Of a stretch of DNA of 64,000 nt, positions 1 to 11,800 are shown piece by piece (the first letter of the stretch is position 1; every line of letters starts with the position of its first letter). Made by a program: the position numbers and the translations under genes. Source of the stretch: Asterias amurensis. Lineage: Eukaryota; Echinodermata; Asteroidea; Forcipulatida; Asteriidae. The notes beneath the pieces were generated by a model. That model searched no databases. It saw only the letters and a list, made by a program, of their open reading frames with translations, and was not told the origin of the DNA. Location: contig NC_092662.1 in the NCBI RefSeq assembly GCF_032118995.1, positions 14,583,701 through 14,647,700 of the forward strand, written 5' to 3'.

Positions 1-74
1 GACACCTTGGCATCTTGACGCTCTCGTAAATAATGTCAACCTGTTTATACGGTGTTCGATCTTTTTATGTGAAT

Positions 75-400
75 GTGTCAAGGCCTAGCAGTTAAGCGCA
101 CCGGATTCAAGCTCTTGTGTTCGATCAGCAGAGTGTGGTTTCGAGTCTCGGTCGTGACACTTGTGTCCTCAAGCAAGACACTTAACCATGATTGCTTTGT
201 GAAGTTTGGGAGGTTGTGCTTTCTGCTCTACCAGCCAGGCTCCTAGTGGATGATACCCAAGCCTACATTCGTATGGACTGTAAAGGGGTTATTAAGCCCC
301 AGGAGTAGGTGGCAATGGCCCCTGCAAAAATAGTTGAATATAGCCCGCACCTTGAAGTGGCCTTCAGGCTTTTGCTATCTGTCAACATGCTTAAAAATAA
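75..400 (+). repeat. tRNA-derived SINE, type S
   Basis: The head resembles a Ser/Leu-type tRNA (A-box-like AGCAGTTAAGCGC, B-box-like GTTTCGAGTCTCG), followed by the family body GACACTTGTGTCC and CAAGACACTTAACC and a tail ending near CACCTTGAAGTGGCC. The same body recurs at 18510-18862 (minus), 20823-21450 and 47683-48085. Confidence 0.7.
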
Positions 401-458
401 AATAATAATTCATCTTATGAAGTGTGGCTCCATTATAAAAATTAAAAAAACTTTATAC

Positions 459-3400
459 CTGTATACTTGCGGCCAAGTATGACAGGGGCAGGAAGAGTTG
501 ATGTTTTCTTTAATTCGGGATCAAGGTTGACAGCAGCGAATCCAGCATCTTGGTATCCTCCCGTACTGTAGAACGCTACATCACGACCTATCTTTGGCCT
601 GATGTCTCTGATTGCTGCAACAGCAAATAAAAAGTAAATAACTGCTAGTAACTTAAAATTCTAATTTTATCTTTTTTTGTTATTTATGCAAAATAGATTT
701 AACAACCTCATTTTTCAATCAACGCTCCTTTTTTTAATTTTGGGTTTGAACAAAGAAAAATTTACTTGAGCAGAATTTGAATCAACTGCCACCGGATTAA
801 CTTGGATCCAAAATCATTTGACTGACAATGACTCGAGCAGGCAAGTTGAAACATTGAGACCAATATTTAGAACTCACTATGTGGAAGTAAGGTTAATAAT
901 GAGAAGTCCCGTTGATCCACTTAGCAAAAATGGTAATCCAAGCCAATTTCCTACCTTCCACCCTTGCAGGACAGTTCTTTTCAGAACTGAGATGTCTGAG
1001 AATTCTGAAAATCTACTTTGCAGTGCGTAGATTGAATTGCAAGAAAAACTCTCAAAAAAACATAATCTACACAGCAAATTTAATCAGCTTTCACCCCAAA
1101 CCAAACGGATACCTGACCACGCAATGCCTAAAAAACACATACAAAATAACGCATGCTTTGTTTCATCCCCTCAGGAGTTATAGTTGTGGTTTAACTTATT
1201 TTGGGTTTTACTCGTCTATTCATTCTTCTGACTTGAAACAATGTTGTTTAAAGGCAGTGGACACTATTGGTAATTGTCTAGTCTTCACTAGTCTTCACAG
1301 TTGGTGTATCTCAACATATGCATAAAATAACAAATCTGTGAAAATTTGAGCTCAATCGGTCATCGAACTTGCAAGATAATAATGAAAGAAAAATAACCCT
1401 TGCAACACGAAGTTGTGTGCGTTTAGAAGGTTGATTTCGAGACCTCAAGTTCTAAACTTGAGCTCTCAAAATCAAATTCGTGGAAAATTACTTTTTTTCT
1501 CGAAAACTATGGCACTTCAGAGGGAGCCGTTTCTCACAATGTTTTATACCATCCACCTCTCCCCATTACTCGTCATCAAGAAAGGTTTTATACCAATAAT
1601 TATTTTGAGTAATTACCAATAGTGTCCACTGCCTTTAAGTCTCTTACCGTCTGTAAGCTCAGCTCCATATATCACAGCCTTGGGTCCAGCAACATTGATA
1701 CAATGCTCTAAACTTTCCGCACGCAGATTGAAGTTAATCAACGCCCCGATAACGCCTATCTTAGACAAGCCCAGCCAGTAACAGGCAAACTCTGGCCGAC
1801 TCTCCATGAATATAGCGACCGTATCTCCCTTTTGTAGACCCTTCTCGAAGAAATAATTAGCGATGGCATTGGCGAAGTTGTTGACATCCTTGAAGGTCCA
1901 GCTCTGGTCTTCAAACCGAAAGGCAATTTTGTTCGGGTGTAGTTTAACGCGAGCTTCAAATACATCATGGACCAGTTCTCGGTTACGCTGACGTTTCATA
2001 AGAGTCAACTTAAGACGGACGAGTGTAATTAGTCCTCTGTATAATATAATCAAAACAGAACGGAGAAATTCAGATGACTGTTCAACAATATATATAAAAA
2101 TTACCCTTTTGTATTAGACCAAGAACATCGCCTTCAAAATCGCCTACTGGGCCTCTCCATATCTTTAAGAAGCAACACCAGGCTTGAAATTGTACTCAAG
2201 GTCTTTACTATTTTGTGCTCAAAAAGATAATTTGTTGATACAAGTTTCGCTAGACCATCCATCACATCCCGAGTCTTCTAATGGCGCCAGCCAGTTTCTG
2301 GATCTTCTTTTGTATAGGTGTTATTGAGAGTCTTCTTTTGGTACCCGCCTGACCAAAGATCGTATAGCGCCGCGAAGCGCCCAGTTACTGGATCTACTTT
2401 TGTATAGGTGTTATGTTATTGTGAACTAAAACGGTCCAATTCCAGGAATTTATTCTTGTGTTGTAAGAGAGGGTTATGTATCGAGAGGCTTTAGGCTTTC
2501 ACAATTGTAATTGTATTTCAGCTCAAAAACAGGAGGAAAAGTTCAGCCCCATCCCCTCCTCCACCCAAAAAATAATATTTATATTAATAATTATACTTTT
2601 TGACACCGAACATTGCACAATTTTGACAATAAACAATAGAGACTGTTGCATTGGTTGCAGATTTTGCACTTAAAGGCAGTGGACACTATTGGTAATTACT
2701 CAAAATAAATATTGGCATAAAACCTTTCTTGGTGACGAGTAATGGGGAGAGGTTGATGGTATAAAACATTGTGAGAAACGGCTCCCTCTGAAGTGCCATA
2801 CTTTTCGAGAAAGAAGTAACTTTCCACAAATTTGATTTCGAGACCTCAGATTTAGAACTTGAGGTCTCGAAATCAACCATCTAAACGCACACAACTTTGT
2901 GTGACAAGGGTTATTTTTCTTTCATTATTATCTCGCAACTTCGATGACCGATAGAGCTCAAATTTTCACAGGTTTGTTATTTTGGATAACTTTCCGTATG
3001 GCGCCACCACTTTTTCACCCTTTTTTACAAAAAGGGATATCTCATTGAGGTAAATTAGATACTATATTATTTCATATCGAATGAAAAAGTGGAGGCGCCA
3101 TATGGAAACTTTTCCGTTATTTTATGCATATGTTGAGATACACCAACCGTGAAGGCTAGTCTTAGACAATTACCAATAGTGTCCACTGCCTTTAACTAAT
3201 TAGACGACTGGTTCAACTCATGGAAAAGTGTCCGTATACTGCCACCAATTTCTCATTTGATACTTTTATTATATGAAACTAGAAATACTGAAATGAGAAT
3301 ATCAGTCCTTTCTGTAAAAATTTATGAAAAGTGGTTGCAGGATCTGAGATGAGTGTAGGATGATCCAGAGAGTTTTCCCAATTCAACTACAATTCAATTC

Positions 3401-3758
3401 AATGTTCATTCAACAAGTTCATGGTCATGACTCATTTGGTGTACTAAATCTCTTAACCCTACCCGCCCGGGCCGCCGTAGACCAGTCCCCTGTGCCGTGG
3501 CCGGCCGTAGACCCACGGGACACAGTAACCAAAATGTCAAAAAGTACAACGCCCCCACGACCACCACCCCTGACCCACAGTCCCAGGACCTTCTTACCGC
3601 AAATCACGTGGGAGTGTCCGTACAATAACCTTAGCAAACCTCCACCCTCCAGTCGCCAAGTATGCAACCGCTACTGCAGCACCGACCGTGTACCATTCAA
3701 AGGCAAAATAGCCTCTGAGCACGGCAGCTAAGCCACCAAAGACTCCTAACTTCAACAT
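459..3758 (-). CDS. SLC27A: SLC27A1/4-like long-chain fatty acid transport protein / acyl-CoA synthetase, first three coding exons (partial)
   Basis: Coding exons, in transcript order, are 3758-3598, 2036-1648 and 614-459; all have GT-AG borders and compatible phases, and the last donor is open so the gene continues beyond the left edge. The protein starts MLKLGVFGG, has a hydrophobic N-terminal segment (about residues 20-36), then the GGWRF motif and a membrane-proximal basic stretch, followed by the start of the AMP-binding fold (WTFKDVNNFANAIANYF, VAIFMESRPEF, IGALINFNLR). This order matches vertebrate FATP1/FATP4. Family members sit in ER or plasma membrane and activate long-chain fatty acids to CoA esters, driving uptake. 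The ATP-binding TSGTTG region would lie off the window. I chose the inner Met at 3758 over an in-frame upstream Met at 3839 because it aligns with the family start. Which SLC27 paralogue it is cannot be fixed from about 200 residues. Confidence 0.9.
1252..1634. mobile_element. TTAA-flanked foldback MITE, family 1
   Basis: The ends are inverted copies of AGGCAGTGGACACTATTGGT and TTAA is duplicated on both sides (1248-1251, 1635-1638), as for piggyBac-type insertion. The centre contains a palindrome of the type CGAGACCTCAA...TTGAGG. No coding capacity. It lies in intron 2 of the SLC27A gene, starting about 10 nt after the exon donor. Confidence 0.85.
2674..3191. mobile_element. TTAA-flanked foldback MITE, family 1, carrying a nested element
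   Basis: Same termini and TTAA duplication (2670-2673, 3192-3195) as the 1252 copy, but 518 bp long because another short element (2984-3115) has inserted. Lies in intron 1 of the SLC27A gene. Confidence 0.85.
2984..3115. mobile_element. 132-bp hAT-like MITE nested in a TTAA element
   Basis: Flanked by an 8-bp duplication GTTATTTT (2976-2983 and 3116-3123). Its ends are inverted (GGATAACTTTCC/GGAAAAGTTTCC) and it carries long inverted arms TATGGCGCCACCACTTTTTC. An 8-bp target duplication points to hAT. Confidence 0.75.
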
Positions 3759-3860
3759 GACACTAACAGAAGGAAATAAACGGACTAAAAAACGGACAAA
3801 AAACGCAGCCCGGAAGAGACTTCGATCTATTTTATTCATGTGTGTATTCCTGGTAGGGGG

Positions 3861-4344
3861 CTGGTCATCTCGCCACCTAGCAAGCTCGCCACCAACAAAG
3901 TCGCCCCCTGCAAAGTCGCCCCTAACCGGCTCGCCCCGAGTTGTTACAAAGTCGCCCCCTGACGATGTCGCCCCCTAGCAAAGTCGCCCCCAGAAAATAG
4001 TTGAGGGTTAGGGTTAATAGGGTTAGGGTTAGGATTAGCACATTACTTCATACGGATTTTTTTCTGAAAATGTTTTAACTATATTTTTTTACCATAATTA
4101 TTGTAGCCTTATTTATTTTCCGAACAACATCTGGGGGCGACTTTGCTAGGGGGCGACATTGGCTGGGGGCGACATTGTCAGGGGGCGACTTTGCTAGGGG
4201 GCGACATTTTTTGGGGCGAGATTGCCAGGGGGCGACTTTGTTTCAACCCCGGGGCGAGCCGGGTAGGGGGGCGACTTTGCAGGGGGCGACTTTGTTGGGG
4301 GCGACTTTGTTGGTGGCGAGCTTGTCAGGTGGCGAGATGACCAG
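3861..4344. repeat. Large foldback built of GGCGACTTTG tandem units around telomere-like repeats
   Basis: The left arm (3861-3996) is an array of 12-17-bp units reading AAGTCGCCCCC and variants; the right arm (4129-4344) is the inverted array GGGGGCGACTTTG. The outer ends match as CTGGTCATCTCGCCACC and its complement. The loop contains GTTAGGGTTAATAGGGTTAG at about 4003-4035. No coding frame is convincing. Confidence 0.8.
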
Positions 4345-4440
4345 CATTCATATGGTATGGCACCTTGTGTGCCTCCTATCCATTTTACACCATTTCAGGG
4401 TTTAGCATTTGATACCCGACTGTAATAGATCCGCAAAATA

Positions 4441-4659
4441 AGGCCGTGTCCGAAACGACGACTTCGGCTACAGCTACGTCTAGATCAGCGCGTCTACCAG
4501 TGTTGAAGAATAGCAGACGTGCGCGATCTAGGCCGTGTCCGAAACGACGACTTCGGCTACAGCTACGTCTAGATCAGCGCGTCTACCAGTGTTGAAGAAT
4601 AGCAGACGTGCGCGATCTAGCCGTAGCTGTAGCCGAAGTCGCCGTTTCGGACACGGCCT
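4441..4659. mobile_element. Foldback element with internal 89-bp direct duplication
   Basis: The outer ends are inverted copies of AGGCCGTGTCCGAAACGACG. The left arm and centre (4441-4529) are repeated directly at 4530-4618 with virtually no change, then the inverted right arm follows. No clear target duplication. Confidence 0.7.
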
Positions 4660-5856
4660 AAGATTTGAGGGCGCTGTTCAGTTTTCATGGTTAACAAAAA
4701 AAGCGATTTATTTTGAAACATTTTTGTTTTGTTTTCATGTCATGTACTGTGAAAGGAAAAGTCTCAACAGGGTGGGGAGGGGGGGGGGGAGCAGCTGTCA
4801 GATTGACTTTTTTTTTGGGGGGGGGGAGCAAAACGGTGCGAACTTTCCAGTTCAGCATTTCTGCGAGGAGCAGAGGAAGGACTATTCCAGATTGAAATGG
4901 TGGCGCTCTTTTATTCCTTAATTTTTTCCCGGTTGCACATCATCAAATAAATTCCCATAGCAACCAATAATAATGTTTTTTTAATATTTTTTTTATACTA
5001 ATTTTTTTATACTAAAATACTATAACTGTATTTGAATTTTCAAGTCTTTCAGCCTCTTGAAAATCTATCAAATCATTTGTCCCAGAAAAATCATTTGTCC
5101 CAGAAAAATAAGTGTTTCTCGCTAACCGATTTGCTCCCAAAATCGAATGAAGCAGAAAAAAATCCTGACAATTTTCTGTGCTAAACAAAAACTAACGCAA
5201 ACGTAAAGTAATTATATAGGGCTGGTAACCTAACTATGCAAAGTTAGACTTGTATGTGCTTACAGGTTTTATCAAATCATCCATGATCAAATCATAGAGT
5301 AAGATCAACACGCGCACCTGTTGCGCCACACTGCTTGATTGACAACCGGGCACTACGTGTAGAATGCGCAGATAAATACACACACTTGTTGTGCGTTATC
5401 GATCCGGCCGCCCAGTCACGGATTTACACGCAGAACTGAATGACGTGTGACTTGATGACGTACGGGGATTAAAATGCTCTGATCTTTGTCCGATTTTAGC
5501 TTTTGTACTGCACTCAGAAGTTGTTCAGTTGCCAAACTTTTGTCCTATTGAACACGGAACTGGCGTAGACCTGTCACTGGGTCTTTCAGTGGAGTTTTGA
5601 TTGCTTGATAACGGAATTTCTTTGGACCGTTTATTGCGAGATTTCACCGGTAACTACAGAGCGAGGCCGTACTACCAGCAGAAGTTCCTGGGTGTAAAGT
5701 GTCATTTTTCCCGCGTGTGGTTTTACGGTAGACACGCTATCCGCGTAGTATTTCGCAACACTTTTCGAAGCTGAACTTGTTTTATCTTCTTTGATTATTA
5801 GCAGTTAAATTAGAATGTAGTTTTTTTTAGCGGAATTGAACATTGACAATTTGGCT

Positions 5857-8800
5857 ATGAGGATGGGATGTATTGCATCGATAGCAGCTGATAGAAAAAA
5901 CAGCAAGGGTAAGTGAAAAATGAAATAACTTTGTATTTAAGTAGTTGTGATAATCGTAACCCTTCATCCTCCATATGTCGACCGTCGTTTATGATAGTGG
6001 ATGGATGGTAACGATTATCGCAACTTATAAGTTATAAATATTGTTCTACTGCGTGTGGTGCACAATCGAAGAATAATTTTGCTTTTGGCTATACAATGAC
6101 TTTCGCTTTTAACCAAAAGATAAATAATAAAACAATAACTGATTGTACTGTAAATAAATAATCCAATTAACACGCCCACTCTGTATTCTTGGTTTACAAA
6201 TTAAAAAGACTGTCAACATAGTTTAATTATGTATTTTAATGTGGAATGTTGTAGCTCAAATAATCTGATGACTGAAATTTGTTTATCTTTCATCCATTTT
6301 TTGTTACTTTGCATTAAAATGATTCTTACTACAGCAACCAAATGACTGATTTAATGAAGTGCACATTATTTATGGAGTTAATTTGTAGAAGCAGCAACAG
6401 AACTAGTTGAGATATCACAACAACATAAAATTGACATACATAAATTATTGAGAGTGTTATGTGTAAATTTTGACCTTGTCTGTGCTTAAGTTCCTTAATT
6501 GTCATACTTTACTGGTGATTCATTTAGGTACTTGTTTGCTTTAGCTGCCCCATACTTTTGCCCACCATTGTAAGCTTTTTTAAAAGCTTTAAAAGATACA
6601 TACAATTAAAGGTCTATAATTGTATGTATCAAAAATACAAAACAACCAAAATCTTACTCTAATTCCACCACCCAGAACTATGGGTACTCAAATATCAGCA
6701 TTTTCCATGTAACTGTAATTCAATGTCCAGGAAACATGCTCAGTTTAAGCAGTTATCTAAACATTGAATTAAGTTAGTTTGAATACTGAGGATGTCTTTA
6801 ATCCAATCCCTACTCTCCACTAATATGCATATTTCACACTTCCACCAGTCAATAAAGCTATGATGTCCATTAATTGATGGAAATTCACACACGATCAGTT
6901 TACACAGCGTCCAGCTATATTCAACAGCAAGCGATCATATTTACTTTGGATTGAGACCCGATAAGGTTGACAAGGGTGCGCTGAGCTTACAGACATGTCA
7001 CTATGGAGATTATAACTTTGTATTTGCTTGTTAACTTTTTACAAAAGTGCGTTAGGACATCATGTATACCAGGCCTTGCGCCTAACTGTTTGTAAAGTAG
7101 CCCACCTGCACGACCAGTCAACTGTCATCTAGTAAACTGTTGGCTTCTATTTGCCTCAAGACTTTAATGAAACCCTTTCACACAAGAGAAATTTAGCAAG
7201 GGTCCCTTGCTCAATTGTAGCATGGTAGTAACATTTTACAAATTGTACCTTGTGTGAAAGGACAACAATTTTGTCTACTCTCTAAGTTCCTTGCACAATC
7301 TTTTATTTCTACATTTTGCAACTACGCTAAAGTTAAGCAAAGGACCTCAGTTAACTGATTTTAACTTATCAAATTTTAATACATTTTAATAGGGGCCTAC
7401 TAAACAGTTTGTTATTCACGTCTGAAAAAGATAAGCAAATATGTTGCAAAGTTTGTTTACAATAATTTATACAGCCTCATAATAAGGTAAAACATAAGAA
7501 ATTGTTCCTGTATTTACTTTCACATGACAAACTAGTACTAAATGAAAGCAGCTGTGAATAACGTTAAAGGAACACGTTGCCTTGGATCGGTCTAGTTGGT
7601 CTTTGGAAAGCGTTTGTAACCGTTTGCTATAAAATGCATATGGGTAGAAAGATGTTGTAAAAGTAGAATGCAATGATCCACACAAACATGCCTCAAAATT
7701 AAACGGTTTTCCTTTTACCTCGTCGATTATGAGAGTCAAATTTTTTACCCCCATAATTGGCCGACCGTGTTAGTTCGCAAAGTAAAAGGAAAACCACGCA
7801 ATTTCGAGGCATGTTTGTGTGGATCATTGTATTCTACTTTTAAAACACCTTTCCAACCATGCATTTTATAACAAACGGTTGTAAACGCTTTGTATAGACC
7901 AACTCGTCGGATCCAAGGCAACGTGTTCCTTTAAAGACTCGGTTGATCCTTTGTATGTTCTGACTGAAGCCCACACGGCATGTTGAGAGTTAATGTTTAC
8001 TAGCCCATAGCAGTTGTTGCTATAGACAATGTACACCCAGCCTGTCACGTAGGTTAGGCCAGCTTTGCAAAAATAAACAAGTTTATGACTTGTGTTGTAT
8101 TTCATTCTGTTGAACAGTTGAACTTTAACAGGATTACAACATTTTTCACCCATGAAAGTACAATCTTAGGTCTTTGTTAAAGGGTGTACGACTTTTTGTA
8201 GGACAAAAAACACAATGTCCACAGATATACACTAAACTTACACAGTTTGAAGATAATGATAGTAGAAAGCTTCCCTGAAAATATTACGTGCTGAGGTGCT
8301 GTAGTTTTTGGGAAATGAGTAAAACAGTGTCATGAAAATAATTTTAATTTTAAGCATTACAAACGTATTTTCATGACATTGTTTTACTCATTCCTAAAAA
8401 ACTACAGCACCTCAGTAATTAATATTTGAAGGGAAGCTTTCCACTATCATTATCTTCAAACCCTGTAAGTTTAATGTAAATCTATGGACATTTTGAAAAA
8501 GTACCCAATCCCTTTAAATCGACCCCTGGTCGATCACTCCTCTTCCAAGTCTGAAACTTTAGAGCATTGGGTTTGTCAAGTATCTCTACCAAACTATTAG
8601 TTAATGTTTTATTTGGGGCAGTTGAGATTTTTAAATTCAGTTTGATGTTTCTCAGAGACTCATAATTCAAAGTTTTTTGCGTTTTTTTCCCCCACAGTTC
8701 AACCAGTTCCTTCACTGAACACGTTAAGAGGTGATCTCATATCTCGGGATGAAGCAAGAAATAGACGGAACAAGTCGGTCACAGATCGCCATGCTAAAGC

Positions 8801-11800
8801 CAACAAACTCGCACAGGTAAAATAAAAACAGGGATGACTGTTTTATCTGAATTCAGACATTTTGAAGTCTTGTAAACAATGGATGCTGTATTTTTCTCCA
8901 TTAGCACGGAGGATATTGTCCCCCAAAGCTCCTCTGAATCTAACTATAACTCCAGGGGTTATCAAGAGGTTGAAAGGCCATCATTGTAATGTATCTCCTA
9001 AGATCTTGAGTCCAATTTCAGACTTTTTTGTCAGTCAGTGACTCTCCTGAAAAACAATGACTTTTAAAGGCAAAGTATACCTTGGTTGGTTTTTGGAACT
9101 GTTGCTTGTTTTAACCCTACTAACCTGTGAAAAAAAAACTATGTCAAAAGGTGATTTCGTATTTGAGATATCACTTGAAAATCCGAAGCGATTCGGCCAT
9201 GCAGAAGAATAGTCCGTAATTTGAATACATGGCACACGACCTGAAAGACGTTACTGTCAGTAACCCTTCTCAGGTTCAATTTGTTTGCGGTAAAAAAAAC
9301 TGAAAAATTTTACCGCAACCACACTGCTTCAAAGTGAAATGATTTTCAAAATGCTGTATACTGTCAAAAGCTGCTCCATCTAGGCTTCTAACCAAGTATT
9401 ATTGCCATTAATTTTTAAGAGTGATTACCAAGCAACTTGAGCATTGCTTCCTGGGTAGAAGGTCAACAGACAGAATCAACAGAAATCCCTGTCTATAACC
9501 ATGGAGCTATAAAAAGTTCCGTGGTCTAACAAGCTAGGCTGTTTTAAACTTAATTACAATTCCCAAATCAATCAATAACGGACAGTTGTAGAGTGTCCAC
9601 GTTTTAAATTACATCAGTCTTCTATAAATTAGCTTTTAATTTAATTCCTTTTTTGATTTAGACGATGGCCTATAACACATTAGCAGAGAAGGAGATGATG
9701 TCAACTACATCAACAGAGAGATCTTATCGGTCAGGGCGAGGATTCTTAATTAACTCGGCTATGAACGGCTCTACTAACGGTATGTCAAATAAGTAATACC
9801 CATGATACCCACCCCCCCCCTTCCCCTTGATTTAAGTCAGACTTGGGAATAGTTCATTTAAATTCTAAAAATAATTTCTCCAATCTCTTTTATAGTTTGG
9901 TTTTTAACCCTTACACTGATTGAAATGAGGCACTGTGTCTCAGTGATTTTCCCGAGTTCTGTGAAAAAGAAATTCACAGGCAAATCACTCGAGTTGGTTT
10001 CGAACCCCTGACCTTTGCATTGCTAGAGTAGATATGTCTTACTACTAGACCACCACACTAGCAGTGGCAGCTGGTACTGTACACTTGTGGACAAGTCGTT
10101 ATATCGGCCCCACGCGCTGAGATAGTGCTCTCGCGAGATCACTGCTCTCGCGCGAACTGATGGCTCCCCGATTTCGACGAGTCAAAATCGGGGAGCCATC
10201 AGTTCGCGCGAGAGCAATAATCTCGCGAGAGCACTATCTCAGTGCATAAGGCCGATTTAACGACTTGTCCACAAGTCTACTGGTACTGCAACGAATCCCA
10301 CTGAGAGGTTTTCCTGTGTTTTTTTCTCACAGCTCCAGCAAGTACTGCATTTTGCAGTGCTGAATACACATGGTTGTAAGGGTAAAAACAAAAATGAAAT
10401 ACTTCATCCCGAAGCAAAAAAATTAACACCAATCTCTTTTGTTCCTATATGAGGTTAAAATGCATACCTCTGCATAGGCCTACTTCTCAGAATTATAAGT
10501 AAACATTGAAACACAAAGGCATGCCACAGTGACTTGAAACAGAAAGAGCTTGTTGGCTCACTGCAGCATTGAAACCAATATGTTGGTAAAAATAACTATC
10601 CCGACCCCATGCCATAGTCAGCCTTAATTAAACAGCTCCTATACAAACAAGTACTGACTATATTTAGGCGTGTGGCCTTAACCCAATGTTATAATCTTTT
10701 GTCAGCAGGTTGAATTTTAAGTCTGTAATTGTGTTTTGCAGTTTACAGTAATCTGTAAACAAAGGTATTAAATTTATTCTAGTTCTCCAGTTTTCCAGTA
10801 TGCATATCTACCTGTGAGGAAATGTCATGTAAATTAACCATACTCTCTTAATGTAAAAGAGTTTTTGTTTTGTCTGCCATACCACTCTTGTAAAGAGCCA
10901 TATGGTGGACAACTCTTTTTGAAGTGGAAGATGGGTACTTTCAACTCGATTTAGATTCAAGTTCATTCCAATTTCACTCAAAAAGCATGAAACAGATTGA
11001 CTTTCACTCTCAAAAGTGGGGAAAGTGATACCACTCGGACAAGAGAGTGAAATTTCACCTTCTTTTACATTAAGAGAGTAATATCTGCTAAGGAAAGAGG
11101 GTCAAAGAAAAATGTATGGGGCCAAATAGACTTTTTCTGGGAATCTACAACATAAAATCTCCAACTCTAAAAAAAACCAACAATTTATTGCTGTTTCTGA
11201 AAAAATAAATTCTGAATTCTTTCCTGAAAAAAAATCAACAAATATTACCAATGCCTGTGCTCTAGAGGGATAAACAGCAAGCTTTTTGGAAGTTCTTTCG
11301 TAAAAGCCTCTGGGGATGTATTTAATGAAATAAATATTAAGTTATTTTCATCGATTTATAATTCGACCTTGCCATTAATAGTACACAGGTAAACCACAAC
11401 CACATTTCCTGTTCATTCATTGTACAAGAAAAAACACAACATTTCCGGCTTTTGTTGAAGACCTACTCCGACAAGACAGAATTTTCTTTCATTGGTTTGC
11501 GATAAAAATAGATGAATACGCTCCAAGTGGTTGTTGCTAAGGTAACAGAAAAACAAACAAATCTAAAAACCGTTGTCAAACACACAGAACTTCTGTCGAC
11601 AAGCTGCTTTTTATTTGCAGTAAAGTTAATTTAATCAGCTAGAACGGTAGTTTAAAAGGTTGAAAATCACAAAAAAATAATCCTTGAGGTTTTGAAAGAA
11701 CTCAACCAGCCACCCCCCAATAAAAACCACAAACCCAAACCAAACAAATAAAACATAACAAATTTAAAAATAAAACAAATAAATGTGGATCATTATTTAA

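Noticed and set aside
3360-3731. 123-residue plus-strand open frame
   Set aside because: Antisense to SLC27A exon 1 and its downstream intron; Pro/Arg-rich shadow.
4003-4035. A true internal telomere tract
   Set aside because: Only about five imperfect TTAGGG units, located in the loop of a repeat; too short to call a telomere remnant.
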